Below are positions 32,469 to 41,823 of a stretch of DNA of 64,000 nt, in pieces. The notes beneath the pieces were generated by a model. That model did no database searches. It was not told where the DNA came from and worked only from the letters and a program-made list of their open reading frames with translations. Each line of letters starts with the position of its first letter. The stretch's first letter is position 1. Source of the stretch: Acidithrix ferrooxidans (GTDB lineage Bacteria; Actinomycetota; Acidimicrobiia; Acidimicrobiales; Acidimicrobiaceae); assembly GCF_000949295.1 (NCBI RefSeq), contig NZ_JXYS01000018.1, positions 1 through 64,000 of the forward strand. Reading direction: 5' to 3'. A program made the translations under genes and the position numbers.

Positions 32469-35462
32469 TCATCTATGCACCTCTAGATCGGATTTTGGAT
32501 TCTCAATGGTATTCTCACCAATTCCAGATGCACCTTGGTTTCTTTGGTCCCTTTGGGTAGCTAGCGACACTCTTACCCTAGTAACAACCCGAGACGAGAT
32601 AAAACCGCCACCAAAGACTAAGTCAACAAAGCCAAGCCAAACTAGGACCTCGAAAGATCCTAAAAACAGTGGCCATGAAGCAGACGGGCCATGAGGAGAT
32701 GGGAAGTGTGCTATCTTCCTACCATGCACGACATAACCTGTTACGCTTGGATCGGTCAAGACTTGGATCAAGTCCTTCTGTCTTGAAAGCGTAAGAGTCA
32801 CCCGAGCAACAGCAGGTGATACCCCAGACTGCGGATAGATCAGATTTCCGATGCCCTCACTCGCAAGATAGGATCCCAGCCGAATTGTCTCGAAAGAAGA
32901 TGCTCGAGCTAAACCGGCTTGAACACCCCCATACTTGCCAAGTTGAATCGGTGTGTAGACGTTCTCAAAAGACAGGCTATGAGAGTTGGTCACTGCTAGG
33001 CCGACACCTGAGTCAAACCACCAACTACCTGCTGGAATTGCAGCTGGATCTCCAATCCACAGAAGGCGCGAAGATGCGATCTTAGATGATGTAGACCATC
33101 CCAATGTAGACCCATAGCCACTCACAGGCAGACCCAACCGACCACCTGATATGGGAGCTCCCACCCCAAATGAAGCCACCAAAAGGCCAATCACTGAAAG
33201 TGCGCCGGCAATTTGACGAACTCCGAAGGTCTCTCTGGGGAGGTCTCGATAGAGGCCATCTACGCCATTAGCAGTTGAATATGCGACGATCGCCGCCAGG
33301 AACGGCATAAGAAAGGCGAGGGGAATCGGATCCGACCCAAAGCCACCACCATTAGATCCTATGATAAAAGCGACAAAGACGATCGCAAGAATCAAAGCTC
33401 GGATCGACCGACGTGTTCTTAGACCTCTTGTAAAAATGGGGGAAAGTATCACGCTCAAAAGCGAGAGGATGGCAAACGAATTAATCATCGCTCCTCCCGA
33501 AACTGAGAAGTCAAAGATCGACCGAACCGCTAAATCAAAGGGGGGCTGGGCCCCAAATAGAGACGCCACAGTTGCGCCCGAATGGATGTATCCTAAAAAC
33601 CAAGTCGCATTCGCGACTAAAGCGACCCCAGCAATACCAAAAAGAAAACGCAACATCGATCGAATTTGAGCCATCGAATGGCGCTCAAAGACAGTCGACG
33701 CTATCACCGCCAACGTCAGGATCAAAAATACAATAAAAAAAGCCGGCGCGATAGAGGTCGCTATAGCGACGATGAATGCGCCTCTAAAGAACGATCGAGC
33801 ACGAATCTTCGAACCAGGCGCTAACTCCTCTTGGAAATCCAATACGATACCCAAAATCCACGGTGCAAAGGCAAACGTTACGAGGCCAAAGAGAGTGCCG
33901 ACTGAGATCAGTCCAGTCAATATTCCAGTTGAAAAATACGAAAGCATCGCGATCGAAGCTGAAAGCGGGTTGCGATATCGTGCACCCAGTCGAAAGGCGC
34001 CGAAGAGGCCTGTTGCAACCAAACCAATCAAGAAAAGGTGATAGAAGAGACCGGTTGCCCCAAAGAAGAATGTTCCGATCACGCCCAACCATAGATAGCC
34101 AGCTGGAACTGAGGTAGGCGATATTGTAGAGGAAGACAACGACCCTGAAAAGAAGTCAGACAACAGACTTGTCCCATGTGGGAATGGCTCAAACTGGCCA
34201 AACACAGGTAGATTTGAAAACAAGACGTGGCGCCCCGCGACAAGTATAAAGACGAGGATCAGACCCTGGATTACGCGAGCAAACCTACGTTGTACATATC
34301 GCGTCGCCAAAGATGTCGGATCGATGGCGTCTTCGCTCAGATTCTCTTTCTCTAAAAAAGCGCCTCGATCGTTGCGTTTTGACCGCTCAACTTCATACCT
34401 AATTTGAGCTCGCGTGTTCCTCTGATGCGCAAAAAAAGCCGACAATCGAGCCGATCCTCGCGCCAACTTTAGAGTCATATCTCTAAAATCTAAAAGACGC
34501 GACTGAGCACCGACCTCCCATCGAACCGATTGAGTCGGTGATTTTTTTGCTCCGTCCCTGAGGCCTTTCAGTATGGCCCTAGCGGTACGCCATCGGCCAG
34601 AAACTGCGAAATATGCAGCCTCTAAGAGTGCAAGCAGCCAAAGTTGGATCTTTGAATACCGACGAGCAAAGCCAGAGGAGTTGTTTACTATGCATCGCAT
34701 CTGATTTGCACGAACGTAATAGGATCGCTCGGCGCGACGCAATTTACGCCTTATGGGTTGAAACTTCGAATTGACATAGGCGCCATCAACACCATTGACC
34801 AAGACCCCCATGTGGCGGACTTTGGCATAAGAAGATGCAATTACGCGAGCCCCAGCCAATTGCGCACGATAGGAGAGCTCCACGTCTTCGCCAAAGAGGT
34901 AGATCTCAGGGTCGAAGCCGCCCAGAACATTAAAGAGATCGTATCGCACCAACATCGCAGCACCCGGAGCCGCAAAGACCTCTTCAACGATAGGAAACTG
35001 ATCCTGGTCGAGATCGCCAACGTCGATTCGTGATCGCAATGCTGCCGTGCGGTCAACGTCAAAACCCAATGAGGTAATTCGATCAGGATAAGACCAGCTA
35101 ACGATCTTTGGAGCCACTATCGAGGCGTTCATCCGCAGTGCATCTTCGACCATAATTGAAATTGCATCTGGCGCTACCGCCGCGTCATCGTGACATATCA
35201 TTAGATATGTCGCTGAGGTAACATTCCTCACCGCAGCATCCACTGCAGCACTAAAACCTAGATTTGTCTCGTTTCGAAGAAAAAGAGCATTTGGGAGCGA
35301 TGCCCCCACCCTTTGGGCGAGAGTCACTCTTGAACCGTTGTCAACGATAATTACTGAAAAATTCGGGTAGTCTGAGGCCACAATTGCTTGAAGCGACTCT
35401 TCGAACCAATCACCGGGGTCATTGGCTACCATGACTACTACAACTAAAGGCGGAACTGCCAT
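32469..35462 (-). CDS. Giant family 2 glycosyltransferase with C-terminal membrane domain
   Basis: 997 residues. The N-terminal GT2 domain has VVVVMVANDPGDWFEESL, IIVDNGS, NLGFSAAVDAAV, CHDDAAVAPDAI (DXD-type site) and FGEDVELSYRAQLAG (catalytic ED region), through about residue 240. From about 390 there are ten or more hydrophobic helices with polar outside loops. This GT2-plus-polytopic layout is typical of an actinobacterial protein found next to DUF5719 (and near whiB in Streptomyces, from memory). It probably makes or exports an envelope glycan at the membrane; substrates unknown. The ATG at 35462 is followed directly by the GT2 start, so it is well placed. Confidence 0.85.
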   Translation of the reverse strand: MAVPPLVVVVMVANDPGDWFEESLQAIVASDYPNFSVIIVDNGSRVTLAQRVGASLPNALFLRNETNLGFSAAVDAAVRNVTSATYLMICHDDAAVAPDAISIMVEDALRMNASIVAPKIVSWSYPDRITSLGFDVDRTAALRSRIDVGDLDQDQFPIVEEVFAAPGAAMLVRYDLFNVLGGFDPEIYLFGEDVELSYRAQLAGARVIASSYAKVRHMGVLVNGVDGAYVNSKFQPIRRKLRRAERSYYVRANQMRCIVNNSSGFARRYSKIQLWLLALLEAAYFAVSGRWRTARAILKGLRDGAKKSPTQSVRWEVGAQSRLLDFRDMTLKLARGSARLSAFFAHQRNTRAQIRYEVERSKRNDRGAFLEKENLSEDAIDPTSLATRYVQRRFARVIQGLILVFILVAGRHVLFSNLPVFGQFEPFPHGTSLLSDFFSGSLSSSTISPTSVPAGYLWLGVIGTFFFGATGLFYHLFLIGLVATGLFGAFRLGARYRNPLSASIAMLSYFSTGILTGLISVGTLFGLVTFAFAPWILGIVLDFQEELAPGSKIRARSFFRGAFIVAIATSIAPAFFIVFLILTLAVIASTVFERHSMAQIRSMLRFLFGIAGVALVANATWFLGYIHSGATVASLFGAQPPFDLAVRSIFDFSVSGGAMINSFAILSLLSVILSPIFTRGLRTRRSIRALILAIVFVAFIIGSNGGGFGSDPIPLAFLMPFLAAIVAYSTANGVDGLYRDLPRETFGVRQIAGALSVIGLLVASFGVGAPISGGRLGLPVSGYGSTLGWSTSSKIASSRLLWIGDPAAIPAGSWWFDSGVGLAVTNSHSLSFENVYTPIQLGKYGGVQAGLARASSFETIRLGSYLASEGIGNLIYPQSGVSPAVARVTLTLSRQKDLIQVLTDPSVTGYVVHGRKIAHFPSPHGPSASWPLFLGSFEVLVWLGFVDLVFGGGFISSRVVTRVRVSLATQRDQRNQGASGIGENTIENPKSDLEVHR

Positions 35463-35614
35463 ATCGAACTAAATAGGCTAGCTTGTCGATTCGCCAATGC
35501 CCACACAAAGTGGGGAGCGAAAGTGCTTTGTTTGAGTTATGCTGGCAAACAAGGACATAAATTTGTTTGGAAAATTGATTTCTGGATTACTGATCGACAA
35601 AAAGTGAGGTTCAA

Positions 35615-35791
35615 ATGGCCAAAAGCCCTTCCGATGAACTAAAGGATTTGACGTATTCAACCGTAGGCTTTGCTCTTTTAGGACTCCAGCGTCTTATGGT
35701 GGCACGCAACGACCTATCAAAGAGCGTAAATCGGGCTATAGGCGATCTTGCCAATATGACAGAACATCTAATAGGGTTTCGTCGAGACTGA
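35615..35791 (+). CDS. Small 58-residue protein, antisense to the end of the rmd-like gene
   Basis: Plus-strand ATG at 35615 with AGTGAGG about 7 bases upstream opens 58 codons to TGA at 35789-35791. The product begins MAKSPSDELKDLTYSTVG and goes on with FALLGLQRLMVARNDL and a helical tail. It looks like a real amphipathic helical protein; small actinobacterial proteins with a similar VGFxxLGxQR text exist, as I recall. Its last 56 bases lie antisense over the 3' end of the minus-strand reductase gene. It is divergent from the giant GT2. Function unknown. Confidence 0.6.
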   Translation: MAKSPSDELKDLTYSTVGFALLGLQRLMVARNDLSKSVNRAIGDLANMTEHLIGFRRD

Positions 35792-36653
35792 ATTTCGCTT
35801 CGAAGTCAAGATCCCGAATCAACTTTGAACTATCTCCAACTAGTCGCGCAACCTCAACCGGTCGGACCAAGGTGGGGTCGGTGGTCAACTTTATCTCAAC
35901 GCCCAAAAGGTCAATCATGCGATTTATAAGATCCAAGACCATGACTCCGCGACCAGACGAGATATTGTAGAGGCTGTTTGCCTCTCCTTTTAAGGCTAAA
36001 TCGACGTACGCTCGAACCACATCACGGACATCCAGAAAGTCTCTGACTGCATCAAGATTACCGACGGGAATCGATGAGCCTCCATCGCGCTTTGCCTGGC
36101 AAAGTCTCCTGGCAATCGCAGCGACTAAGAAGTTATCCGATTGATTGGGGCCAATATGATTAAACGGGCGTGCAACTATCGCATCCAGCCCATAGGCACG
36201 ACCATATTGCAGGACAAAGGTCTCCCCGCATAGCTTCGAAGCGGCATAAGGGCTAAGCGGCATCGGCGAGACTTTCTCGTCCACCTTGTCAAGCTCTTTA
36301 TGGTTGCCATACACCTCCGAAGAAGAGACATATACAAAACGAAGTTTCACATTCCTAGTGGCGATAGCTCTAAGAATATTGAGCGTTCCACCAGCATTTA
36401 TCGACAGATACCTCTCTGGCTCGCGCCAGGAGGTTCCGACATGGCTCAATGCGGCAAGGTGAAAAACCACCATCTCGCCACCAAGATCAACAAAACTTTC
36501 GATTTCAGAACTAATGACCTCAAAGTCACAGATATCGCTATCAGGCGTCAACTCCGTGGCTTCAATTCCTCTTTGGCGAAGTTCCCCCAGGAGATATGGT
36601 CCGACAAATCCTCTGCTTCCAGTTACAAGCGCGCGCAAATTCTCCCCCGACAT
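35736..36653 (-). CDS. rmd: GDP-4-keto-6-deoxymannose reductase-like SDR (Rmd type)
   Basis: 305 residues, extended SDR. NAD(P) loop VTGSRGFVGPYL, FHLAALSHVG, catalytic Ser in VYVSSSEVYG and Tyr/Lys in SPYAASKLCGE, then FNHIGPNQ and RDFLDVRDVVRAY, and VRPVEVARLVGDSSKL. The last two are like RMD enzymes that reduce GDP-4-keto-6-deoxy-mannose to GDP-rhamnose. The GDP-mannose 4,6-dehydratase that should feed it is not in the window. It ends the GT4 run: only one base separates it from the next gene upstream. Another NDP-sugar specificity is possible. Confidence 0.8.
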   Translation of the reverse strand: MSGENLRALVTGSRGFVGPYLLGELRQRGIEATELTPDSDICDFEVISSEIESFVDLGGEMVVFHLAALSHVGTSWREPERYLSINAGGTLNILRAIATRNVKLRFVYVSSSEVYGNHKELDKVDEKVSPMPLSPYAASKLCGETFVLQYGRAYGLDAIVARPFNHIGPNQSDNFLVAAIARRLCQAKRDGGSSIPVGNLDAVRDFLDVRDVVRAYVDLALKGEANSLYNISSGRGVMVLDLINRMIDLLGVEIKLTTDPTLVRPVEVARLVGDSSKLIRDLDFEAKFSLDETLLDVLSYWQDRL

Positions 36654-36654
36654 T

Positions 36655-37791
36655 TCAAATTGATAGAATACTACGATAGAGCTCTAAGTGCCGTTGTCCA
36701 CTTATGGTCCATGAATACTTCGCTAGGAGTTCATCCTTGGAGCTAAGGCCTAATGATCTATCCCTCTCACCACCACCGAAGTGGTCATAGACCCCTATTA
36801 TCGCCTTAGCGATCTCATCGGTATCATAGGGATTCACAAGATAAGTCGATTCATTTGCATATTCGGCCATCGCAGAATCAACTGACGTTATCAGCTTTGA
36901 CCCCATAGCCAACGCTTCTAAACCCGGAAGGCCAAATCCCTCCTCGAGAGAGGGATAGAGTGTTGCAACCGAGCCGGCATAGAGCGAACCCAAATCGGCG
37001 TCAGAGACATATCCCAAAACCCTGATTTTACCGCTCTTCACGAAGGGCTCCATGGTGGCAAAGAATTTCGAATTTCGCCAACCACTCAATCCTGCAATAA
37101 CAAATTGAAGGCCGGGGATCTTTGTAGATGCGAAGGCATCAAGGATGCGCCCTAAATTTTTACGCGGCTCGATTGTGCCACAATAAAAGAGGTATTCATC
37201 TGATATTCCATGGCTTAGCTTAGTTACCGCAATCGATTCAGAAGAGACTACCCCAAATTGACTTACGTCCACTCCATGAGGGATGACCACTCGCTCCCCA
37301 CTGTTAGGATAGAAAAGTTCAAAGCGGTCTCTGGCGAATTGAGATGGGAAGATCAATGCATCTGCCCGCTTGGCCGCCTTAGCGATTGCATGACGAAAAA
37401 AGCCCACTTTAGTGCGCTCGTGCCACTCTGGATGATCGATAAAGGTTGTGTCGTGAACCGTTACAACCACTCTTCCACCAAATGGCTCTGGCGAAGTATA
37501 GTGAATTCCGTGGTGCAATTTAACATTTCTTCGCCGAAGTTGCGAAGCCATGAATAGGCGTTCGTAGGCTAAGCGACTAACGCGACCATTTGGCACCAAC
37601 TCAGCAAACCTTAAAGTCGGAATCAGAGCCGTCATACGATCGCCATCACCGCTTCTAGTAATCCCCAGAAACGAAAGTGTCTCTTGGTCATTTTGATCCA
37701 ATACTGCCTTTAGCATCTCGATGCCATACCGGCCAGCGCCAGTTAGGCGATTAGGAATTGCACTCAGGTCGATCGAGATCAGCCCCTCCAT
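36655..37791 (-). CDS. Family 4 glycosyltransferase
   Basis: 378 residues, GT-B fold. The start SIDLSAIPNRLTGAGRYGIEML is typical of an actinobacterial GT4 group with the sugar-acceptor loop GAGRY. The donor-binding half has YFLYCGTIEPRKNL-like text (FYCGTIEPRKNLGRIL), GLSGWRNS, SLYAGSVATLYPSLEEGFGLPGLEAL with the E-x7-E catalytic/donor motif. It transfers a sugar, probably from a GDP- or UDP-donor, to a lipid-linked glycan in the cytoplasm. One of three successive GT4 genes reading towards the rmd-like gene. Confidence 0.9.
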   Translation of the reverse strand: MEGLISIDLSAIPNRLTGAGRYGIEMLKAVLDQNDQETLSFLGITRSGDGDRMTALIPTLRFAELVPNGRVSRLAYERLFMASQLRRRNVKLHHGIHYTSPEPFGGRVVVTVHDTTFIDHPEWHERTKVGFFRHAIAKAAKRADALIFPSQFARDRFELFYPNSGERVVIPHGVDVSQFGVVSSESIAVTKLSHGISDEYLFYCGTIEPRKNLGRILDAFASTKIPGLQFVIAGLSGWRNSKFFATMEPFVKSGKIRVLGYVSDADLGSLYAGSVATLYPSLEEGFGLPGLEALAMGSKLITSVDSAMAEYANESTYLVNPYDTDEIAKAIIGVYDHFGGGERDRSLGLSSKDELLAKYSWTISGQRHLELYRSILSI

Positions 37792-37845
37792 TGAATATAT
37801 TCCTTTGGCTCTATCTCATAAATCATTCGGTCTCCTGCGATCTCT

Positions 37846-39000
37846 CTATATGCCATAGAACTGCCTACCTATAGTCAAGGCCGATTGCGACCATTTCATG
37901 GCAGAAATTGTGATCAAACCTTCACGAACGACCCTAGAAGAAACCTTCGAATCGGTCACTACCTCAACGATTCCTCTTGAGATATCCTCAATCGAATATG
38001 GGTCAACTATTACAGAATTCTCAGATGAGGTTGAGGGCAACAAGGATGCGACCACCGGGGTAGCAGATGCCATCGCCTCAATCGGTGGAAGGCCAAACCC
38101 CTCGAAAAATGGAACATAGACAAGGGCGCTCGCCCGTTGGTAAAGGCCGGCCAGTATCGAAGCGTCCACCCTACCAACGAGGTGGACACCCTTGGTGGGC
38201 GCTATGGCCTCTCCCCAACCACTAGGACCAACTACCACCAGAGGAAACTCACCCCCGAGAAGCGGCCGAGCCATTTGAAGAGCCTTTATAACCCGGTGAA
38301 GATTTTTCCTAGGCTCCATCGTGCCCACAGACAAAATAAACGGGGAGGATACTCCGACCCTGCGCAACAGGTCATCGGCTCCGAGTAGGTCGGCGATGGG
38401 CAGATGGTCCGAACCAGGCGGAACAAGAGTAATTCGATCTCGGTCAAAGCCTGCATCGACAAGGTCGTCCAAAGATCGATTAGAGATTGTAATAACAGAA
38501 GAAGTTGAATTCAAAATCTTCTGAAGTCGAGCTTCGTGCCAAACAACTCCACGAGGAGTCAACGTCTCAGGCACGATTCTATGAGCTAGGTCATAGATGG
38601 TATAAACCTTGGAACTTGGGCCACCTCGCAGGGGTCCTGCAATGGAAAGGCTCAACAACCTATCAAAACCCTTTGGTGTCGAAAAGTTGCTATAGTCCCA
38701 TAGTCGATTGAGAATGCGGTTGTGGACAATGGCATTGGAGTACTTGACTCCGTATTCCCCAAATGGATCCGGTGACGATCCCTGCCATTTGGATCCAAAG
38801 ATCTCACAATCCACCCCTGATCTAATCAGAAGTGGGGCCAACTCAGCCAAAATATTATGAGTAAAGGCCCCAATTCCACCCGGCACTATGGCGTGTAGCT
38901 GCTCTGGGATAATAAGGAGTCGCCCATTTTGAGTCAGATTCGCCACATTGCCCCTCTCTTGTGTCTCAATCTCCAAAGCCTCAACTCTTTTGGACCTCAA
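37846..39000 (-). CDS. Family 4 glycosyltransferase
   Basis: 384 residues. GT4: GGIGAFTHNIL near the N-terminus, VYTIYDLAHRIVP, LSVGTMEPRKNLHRVIKAL, VGPSGWGE and [23 protein letters not shown] (E-x7-E donor motif). Not identical to its neighbours, so the three GT4 enzymes probably add different residues. The TTG at 39000 overlaps the upstream gene by 20 bases; starts further in (after about 20 residues) are possible because homologues usually begin near RLLIIPEQ. Confidence 0.88.
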   Translation of the reverse strand: MRSKRVEALEIETQERGNVANLTQNGRLLIIPEQLHAIVPGGIGAFTHNILAELAPLLIRSGVDCEIFGSKWQGSSPDPFGEYGVKYSNAIVHNRILNRLWDYSNFSTPKGFDRLLSLSIAGPLRGGPSSKVYTIYDLAHRIVPETLTPRGVVWHEARLQKILNSTSSVITISNRSLDDLVDAGFDRDRITLVPPGSDHLPIADLLGADDLLRRVGVSSPFILSVGTMEPRKNLHRVIKALQMARPLLGGEFPLVVVGPSGWGEAIAPTKGVHLVGRVDASILAGLYQRASALVYVPFFEGFGLPPIEAMASATPVVASLLPSTSSENSVIVDPYSIEDISRGIVEVVTDSKVSSRVVREGLITISAMKWSQSALTIGRQFYGI

Positions 39001-40135
39001 TAGCTTTCAAATAGATATCTCTAAGCCCTAGAGCGCACTTTGCCCAGGTATATCTACCAACGCGCTCAGTTCCACGAATTCGAAGCTGCGCAACTAATCG
39101 ATCGTCGTTCGTCATTACTTCAATCCTCTCACCAAGACCATTCGCATCACCCACATCGAAATAATCGACCGCGTCACCAAGTACCTCTGGGAGAGATCCC
39201 GCCCTAGAGGAGATCACAGGAACCCCCATGGTCATCGCCTCAATGGGCGGAAGTCCAAAACCCTCATAGATTGACGAATAGACAAAGACCGACGCTTTTG
39301 AGAGGAGCCATCTGCGCATCGCAGAAGTTACATAACCCGGTAGAACTATTCGATCCGCAAATGGAGACCTGGAAATCCTCTCTTCAACTTCGTCGGATCC
39401 CCATCCCGGACCACCGGCGATCACGAGCATCAAATCCTCATTTGCCCGTGCGGCAACCTCAAATCCTCCAATCAGAGTTAGAAAGTCTTTCCGCGGTTCA
39501 ATCGTGCCTAAACCCAAAACAAACGGGCGCCCATTCAATGCGACCCCTTCTAGGGCTGGATCAAAATGATCGTCACTCACACTAGCTGACCCCGCCGCCA
39601 GCTCGTGAAGCTGAGCAACACCAGGTGCCACTGCTATAACTCGTTCACGATCAACTCTAAAATTCTCAACAACTTGCTCAGCGATAAATTCGCTGTGGGT
39701 GTGGACCAAAGCGCCATTTTCTATCGCCCGCCCCACCAATCGGGGGAAGGCTAGCGTGGCAGGTTCGGCCAAAGAAGGATACAAAAGTGGCGTAAGGTCG
39801 TGAACCGTAACAACTCTGGCGGCCCTCGCGCTAGGAGGTACCACGAAGTTCGATCCATGAACTACATCTAGGCTCCCAACGAAGAGTTCAATTGGAGGGA
39901 AGTTAACCTTCGACCAGAGCTTCTGAAGCGGTCGGGCGGGCATTGGTAGTTGTTTTGACGGAGCAACTCCGCCTAGAGCGGCTGGCAACCGACCTCTATT
40001 CCTCCACGTAACCGCAAATGTCCTTAGATCAACCCCTTCAAGGGAATCGAGACTGCGAATTGCTCCAGAGCAAAACTCCCCGACTCCGGTTCTAGGCCCC
40101 AACAATGGCGTGGCATCAAATCCCACTTTTATCAT
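38981..40135 (-). CDS. Family 4 glycosyltransferase
   Basis: 384 residues. It starts [21 protein letters not shown], then [23 protein letters not shown]-type text, [31 protein letters not shown] and [21 protein letters not shown] with the GT4 E-x7-E motif. First gene of the three-GT4 run; ATG at 40135. Probably cytoplasmic or membrane-associated; donor sugar unknown, GDP-rhamnose possible given the rmd-like gene at the end of the run. Confidence 0.9.
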   Translation of the reverse strand: MIKVGFDATPLLGPRTGVGEFCSGAIRSLDSLEGVDLRTFAVTWRNRGRLPAALGGVAPSKQLPMPARPLQKLWSKVNFPPIELFVGSLDVVHGSNFVVPPSARAARVVTVHDLTPLLYPSLAEPATLAFPRLVGRAIENGALVHTHSEFIAEQVVENFRVDRERVIAVAPGVAQLHELAAGSASVSDDHFDPALEGVALNGRPFVLGLGTIEPRKDFLTLIGGFEVAARANEDLMLVIAGGPGWGSDEVEERISRSPFADRIVLPGYVTSAMRRWLLSKASVFVYSSIYEGFGLPPIEAMTMGVPVISSRAGSLPEVLGDAVDYFDVGDANGLGERIEVMTNDDRLVAQLRIRGTERVGRYTWAKCALGLRDIYLKAIEVQKS

Positions 40136-40719
40136 GACTTTTACAATCTCGTTCGCAAAACCTTAGTAACGTAAAGATAATCGCCCACCTAGTCAAAAAA
40201 GACAAATTGAACCTCGCCTGTTCTAAGAGGCCGACATAACGCCACTAACTTTACCAATTGACAGCTCAAACAGACCGATTGCCAAGAGATGAGGAGCTAA
40301 TTTCACAAGCGCTCAAATAAATGCAAAAAAATGAGTCTGGGTGAGAAGTTACCGCAATAGCGAATCTATTGACTTCTAAAACCAATTCGAATCACAGTTC
40401 ACCAAAGAGCCGTGGAATTCATCAGATAAAAGTTCTGCATCAATTCGCTGCTTCAAATTTGGTGAAGGCCTGAGCCATAGGAGCTATCCGGGTAACTCCT
40501 TATCTAATCTCTCTAAGTAATTATTTAGCTGCAGGTTACAACTGAAAAATTAAATTGAATTAGCAAACAATCAAGTCCGACCTAATTAAATCACCTAGCC
40601 ACTTACGAACCACATGTTGGGGTGTGTCAGATAGAGTAGTTTGGAATCAAACAATATTCCGCCAACGTAAGATCGCGCCAGAAGATACTTTCAAGCAACC
40701 AAAAGGAGCCAGCAAAGAA
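40136..40719. other. Divergent intergenic region
   Basis: About 580 bp, AT-rich, between the GT4 run (leftward) and the nitronate monooxygenase gene (rightward). I see no gene, hairpin or named motif; promoters for both directions must lie here. An in-frame start at 40624 for the next gene was judged less likely than 40720. Confidence 0.45.
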
Positions 40720-41694
40720 ATGCACCCTATAGCCAAAAGACTTACTCAATCTCTACGAATTCCACTTATCGGCGCGCCACTTTTTATAATATCAAATCCA
40801 AAACTCGTGGTCGCTCAATGTCAAAGTGGCGTCGTTGGGTCATTTCCAGCCTTAAACGCAAGACCAACCTCACAATTTGACGAATGGCTCTTTGAGATCG
40901 AAGAGGCACTCGCAGTAGGGGAAGAGAGCGATCAAGACACCAAAATTGCCCCATTTGCTGTCAATCAGATAGTTCATCGATCAAACGATCGCCTAGATGC
41001 AGATTTGGAAGTTACAATCGCGCACAAGGTACCCATCGTCATCACTTCCTTAGGTGCTAGAAGCGACGTCTTTGACGCAGTCCATGAATATGGGGGAATC
41101 GTTTTTCATGATGTCATAAATAAAAAATTTGCCGAAAAAGCCTTGGAAAAAGGGGCAGATGGCCTAATCGCGGTAGCATCTGGAGCCGGAGGTCACGCCG
41201 GATCGACCTCACCGTTGGCTCTAATCTCTGAAATACGTGAAATCTTTGACGGACCTCTACTGCTATCAGGCGCTATCGGAAACGGAGCTTCACTTCTCGG
41301 GGCAATCGCTATGGGTGCAGACTTTGGATATGCGGGCTCAATCTTCATCGCCACCACAGAAGCTAATGCATCGGCGCCACACAAAGAGATGGTGGCAGCC
41401 TCAGACTCCTCAGATATCGTCTACACCTCCCATTTCACTGGAGTTCATGGCAACTATCTCAAGCCGTCGATATTGGCATCTGGGCTAGACCCAGATACCC
41501 TGGAAGCTAAGTCCGCAACGACGATGAATTTTTCAAGTTCAGGTACAAATGTAAAGGCGTGGAAAGATATATGGGGCGCCGGTCACGGAATAGGCTCGGT
41601 CAAAGCCGCCCTAACCACAGCCGAGCTCGTCACTAGAATCGAGGAAGAATTCATGGCAGCAAAGATCTCGTTGGCCGAAAGATTAGCGCTCTAG
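40720..41694 (+). CDS. Nitronate monooxygenase / 2-nitropropane dioxygenase-type flavoenzyme
   Basis: 324 residues from the ATG at 40720, which has GGAG at 40705-40708 upstream and gives the usual family start RIPLIGAPLFIISNPKLV; an earlier in-frame TTG at 40624 would add 32 unlike residues. FMN TIM barrel: GVVGSFPALNAR, VITSLGA, HDVINKKFAEKALEKGADGLI, GAGGHAGSTSP (catalytic/FMN phosphate region), LSGAIGNGASLLGAIAMGADFGYAGSIF. It oxidises alkyl nitronates or acts as another FMN enzyme of this superfamily. Located just upstream of the F420 genes, without obvious metabolic link. Confidence 0.88.
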   Translation: MHPIAKRLTQSLRIPLIGAPLFIISNPKLVVAQCQSGVVGSFPALNARPTSQFDEWLFEIEEALAVGEESDQDTKIAPFAVNQIVHRSNDRLDADLEVTIAHKVPIVITSLGARSDVFDAVHEYGGIVFHDVINKKFAEKALEKGADGLIAVASGAGGHAGSTSPLALISEIREIFDGPLLLSGAIGNGASLLGAIAMGADFGYAGSIFIATTEANASAPHKEMVAASDSSDIVYTSHFTGVHGNYLKPSILASGLDPDTLEAKSATTMNFSSSGTNVKAWKDIWGAGHGIGSVKAALTTAELVTRIEEEFMAAKISLAERLAL

Positions 41695-41823
41695 CCACCA
41701 AGTTTTATGTAGTTCGTGGGTCAATAGAGCTCAAAATGTCACTATCAGATCAACAATTTCGTGAACCACCCCTCCCTTGGGAAAGGGGATTACACTTGCG
41801 TTAGTTCAAATAGGATCGTACAA

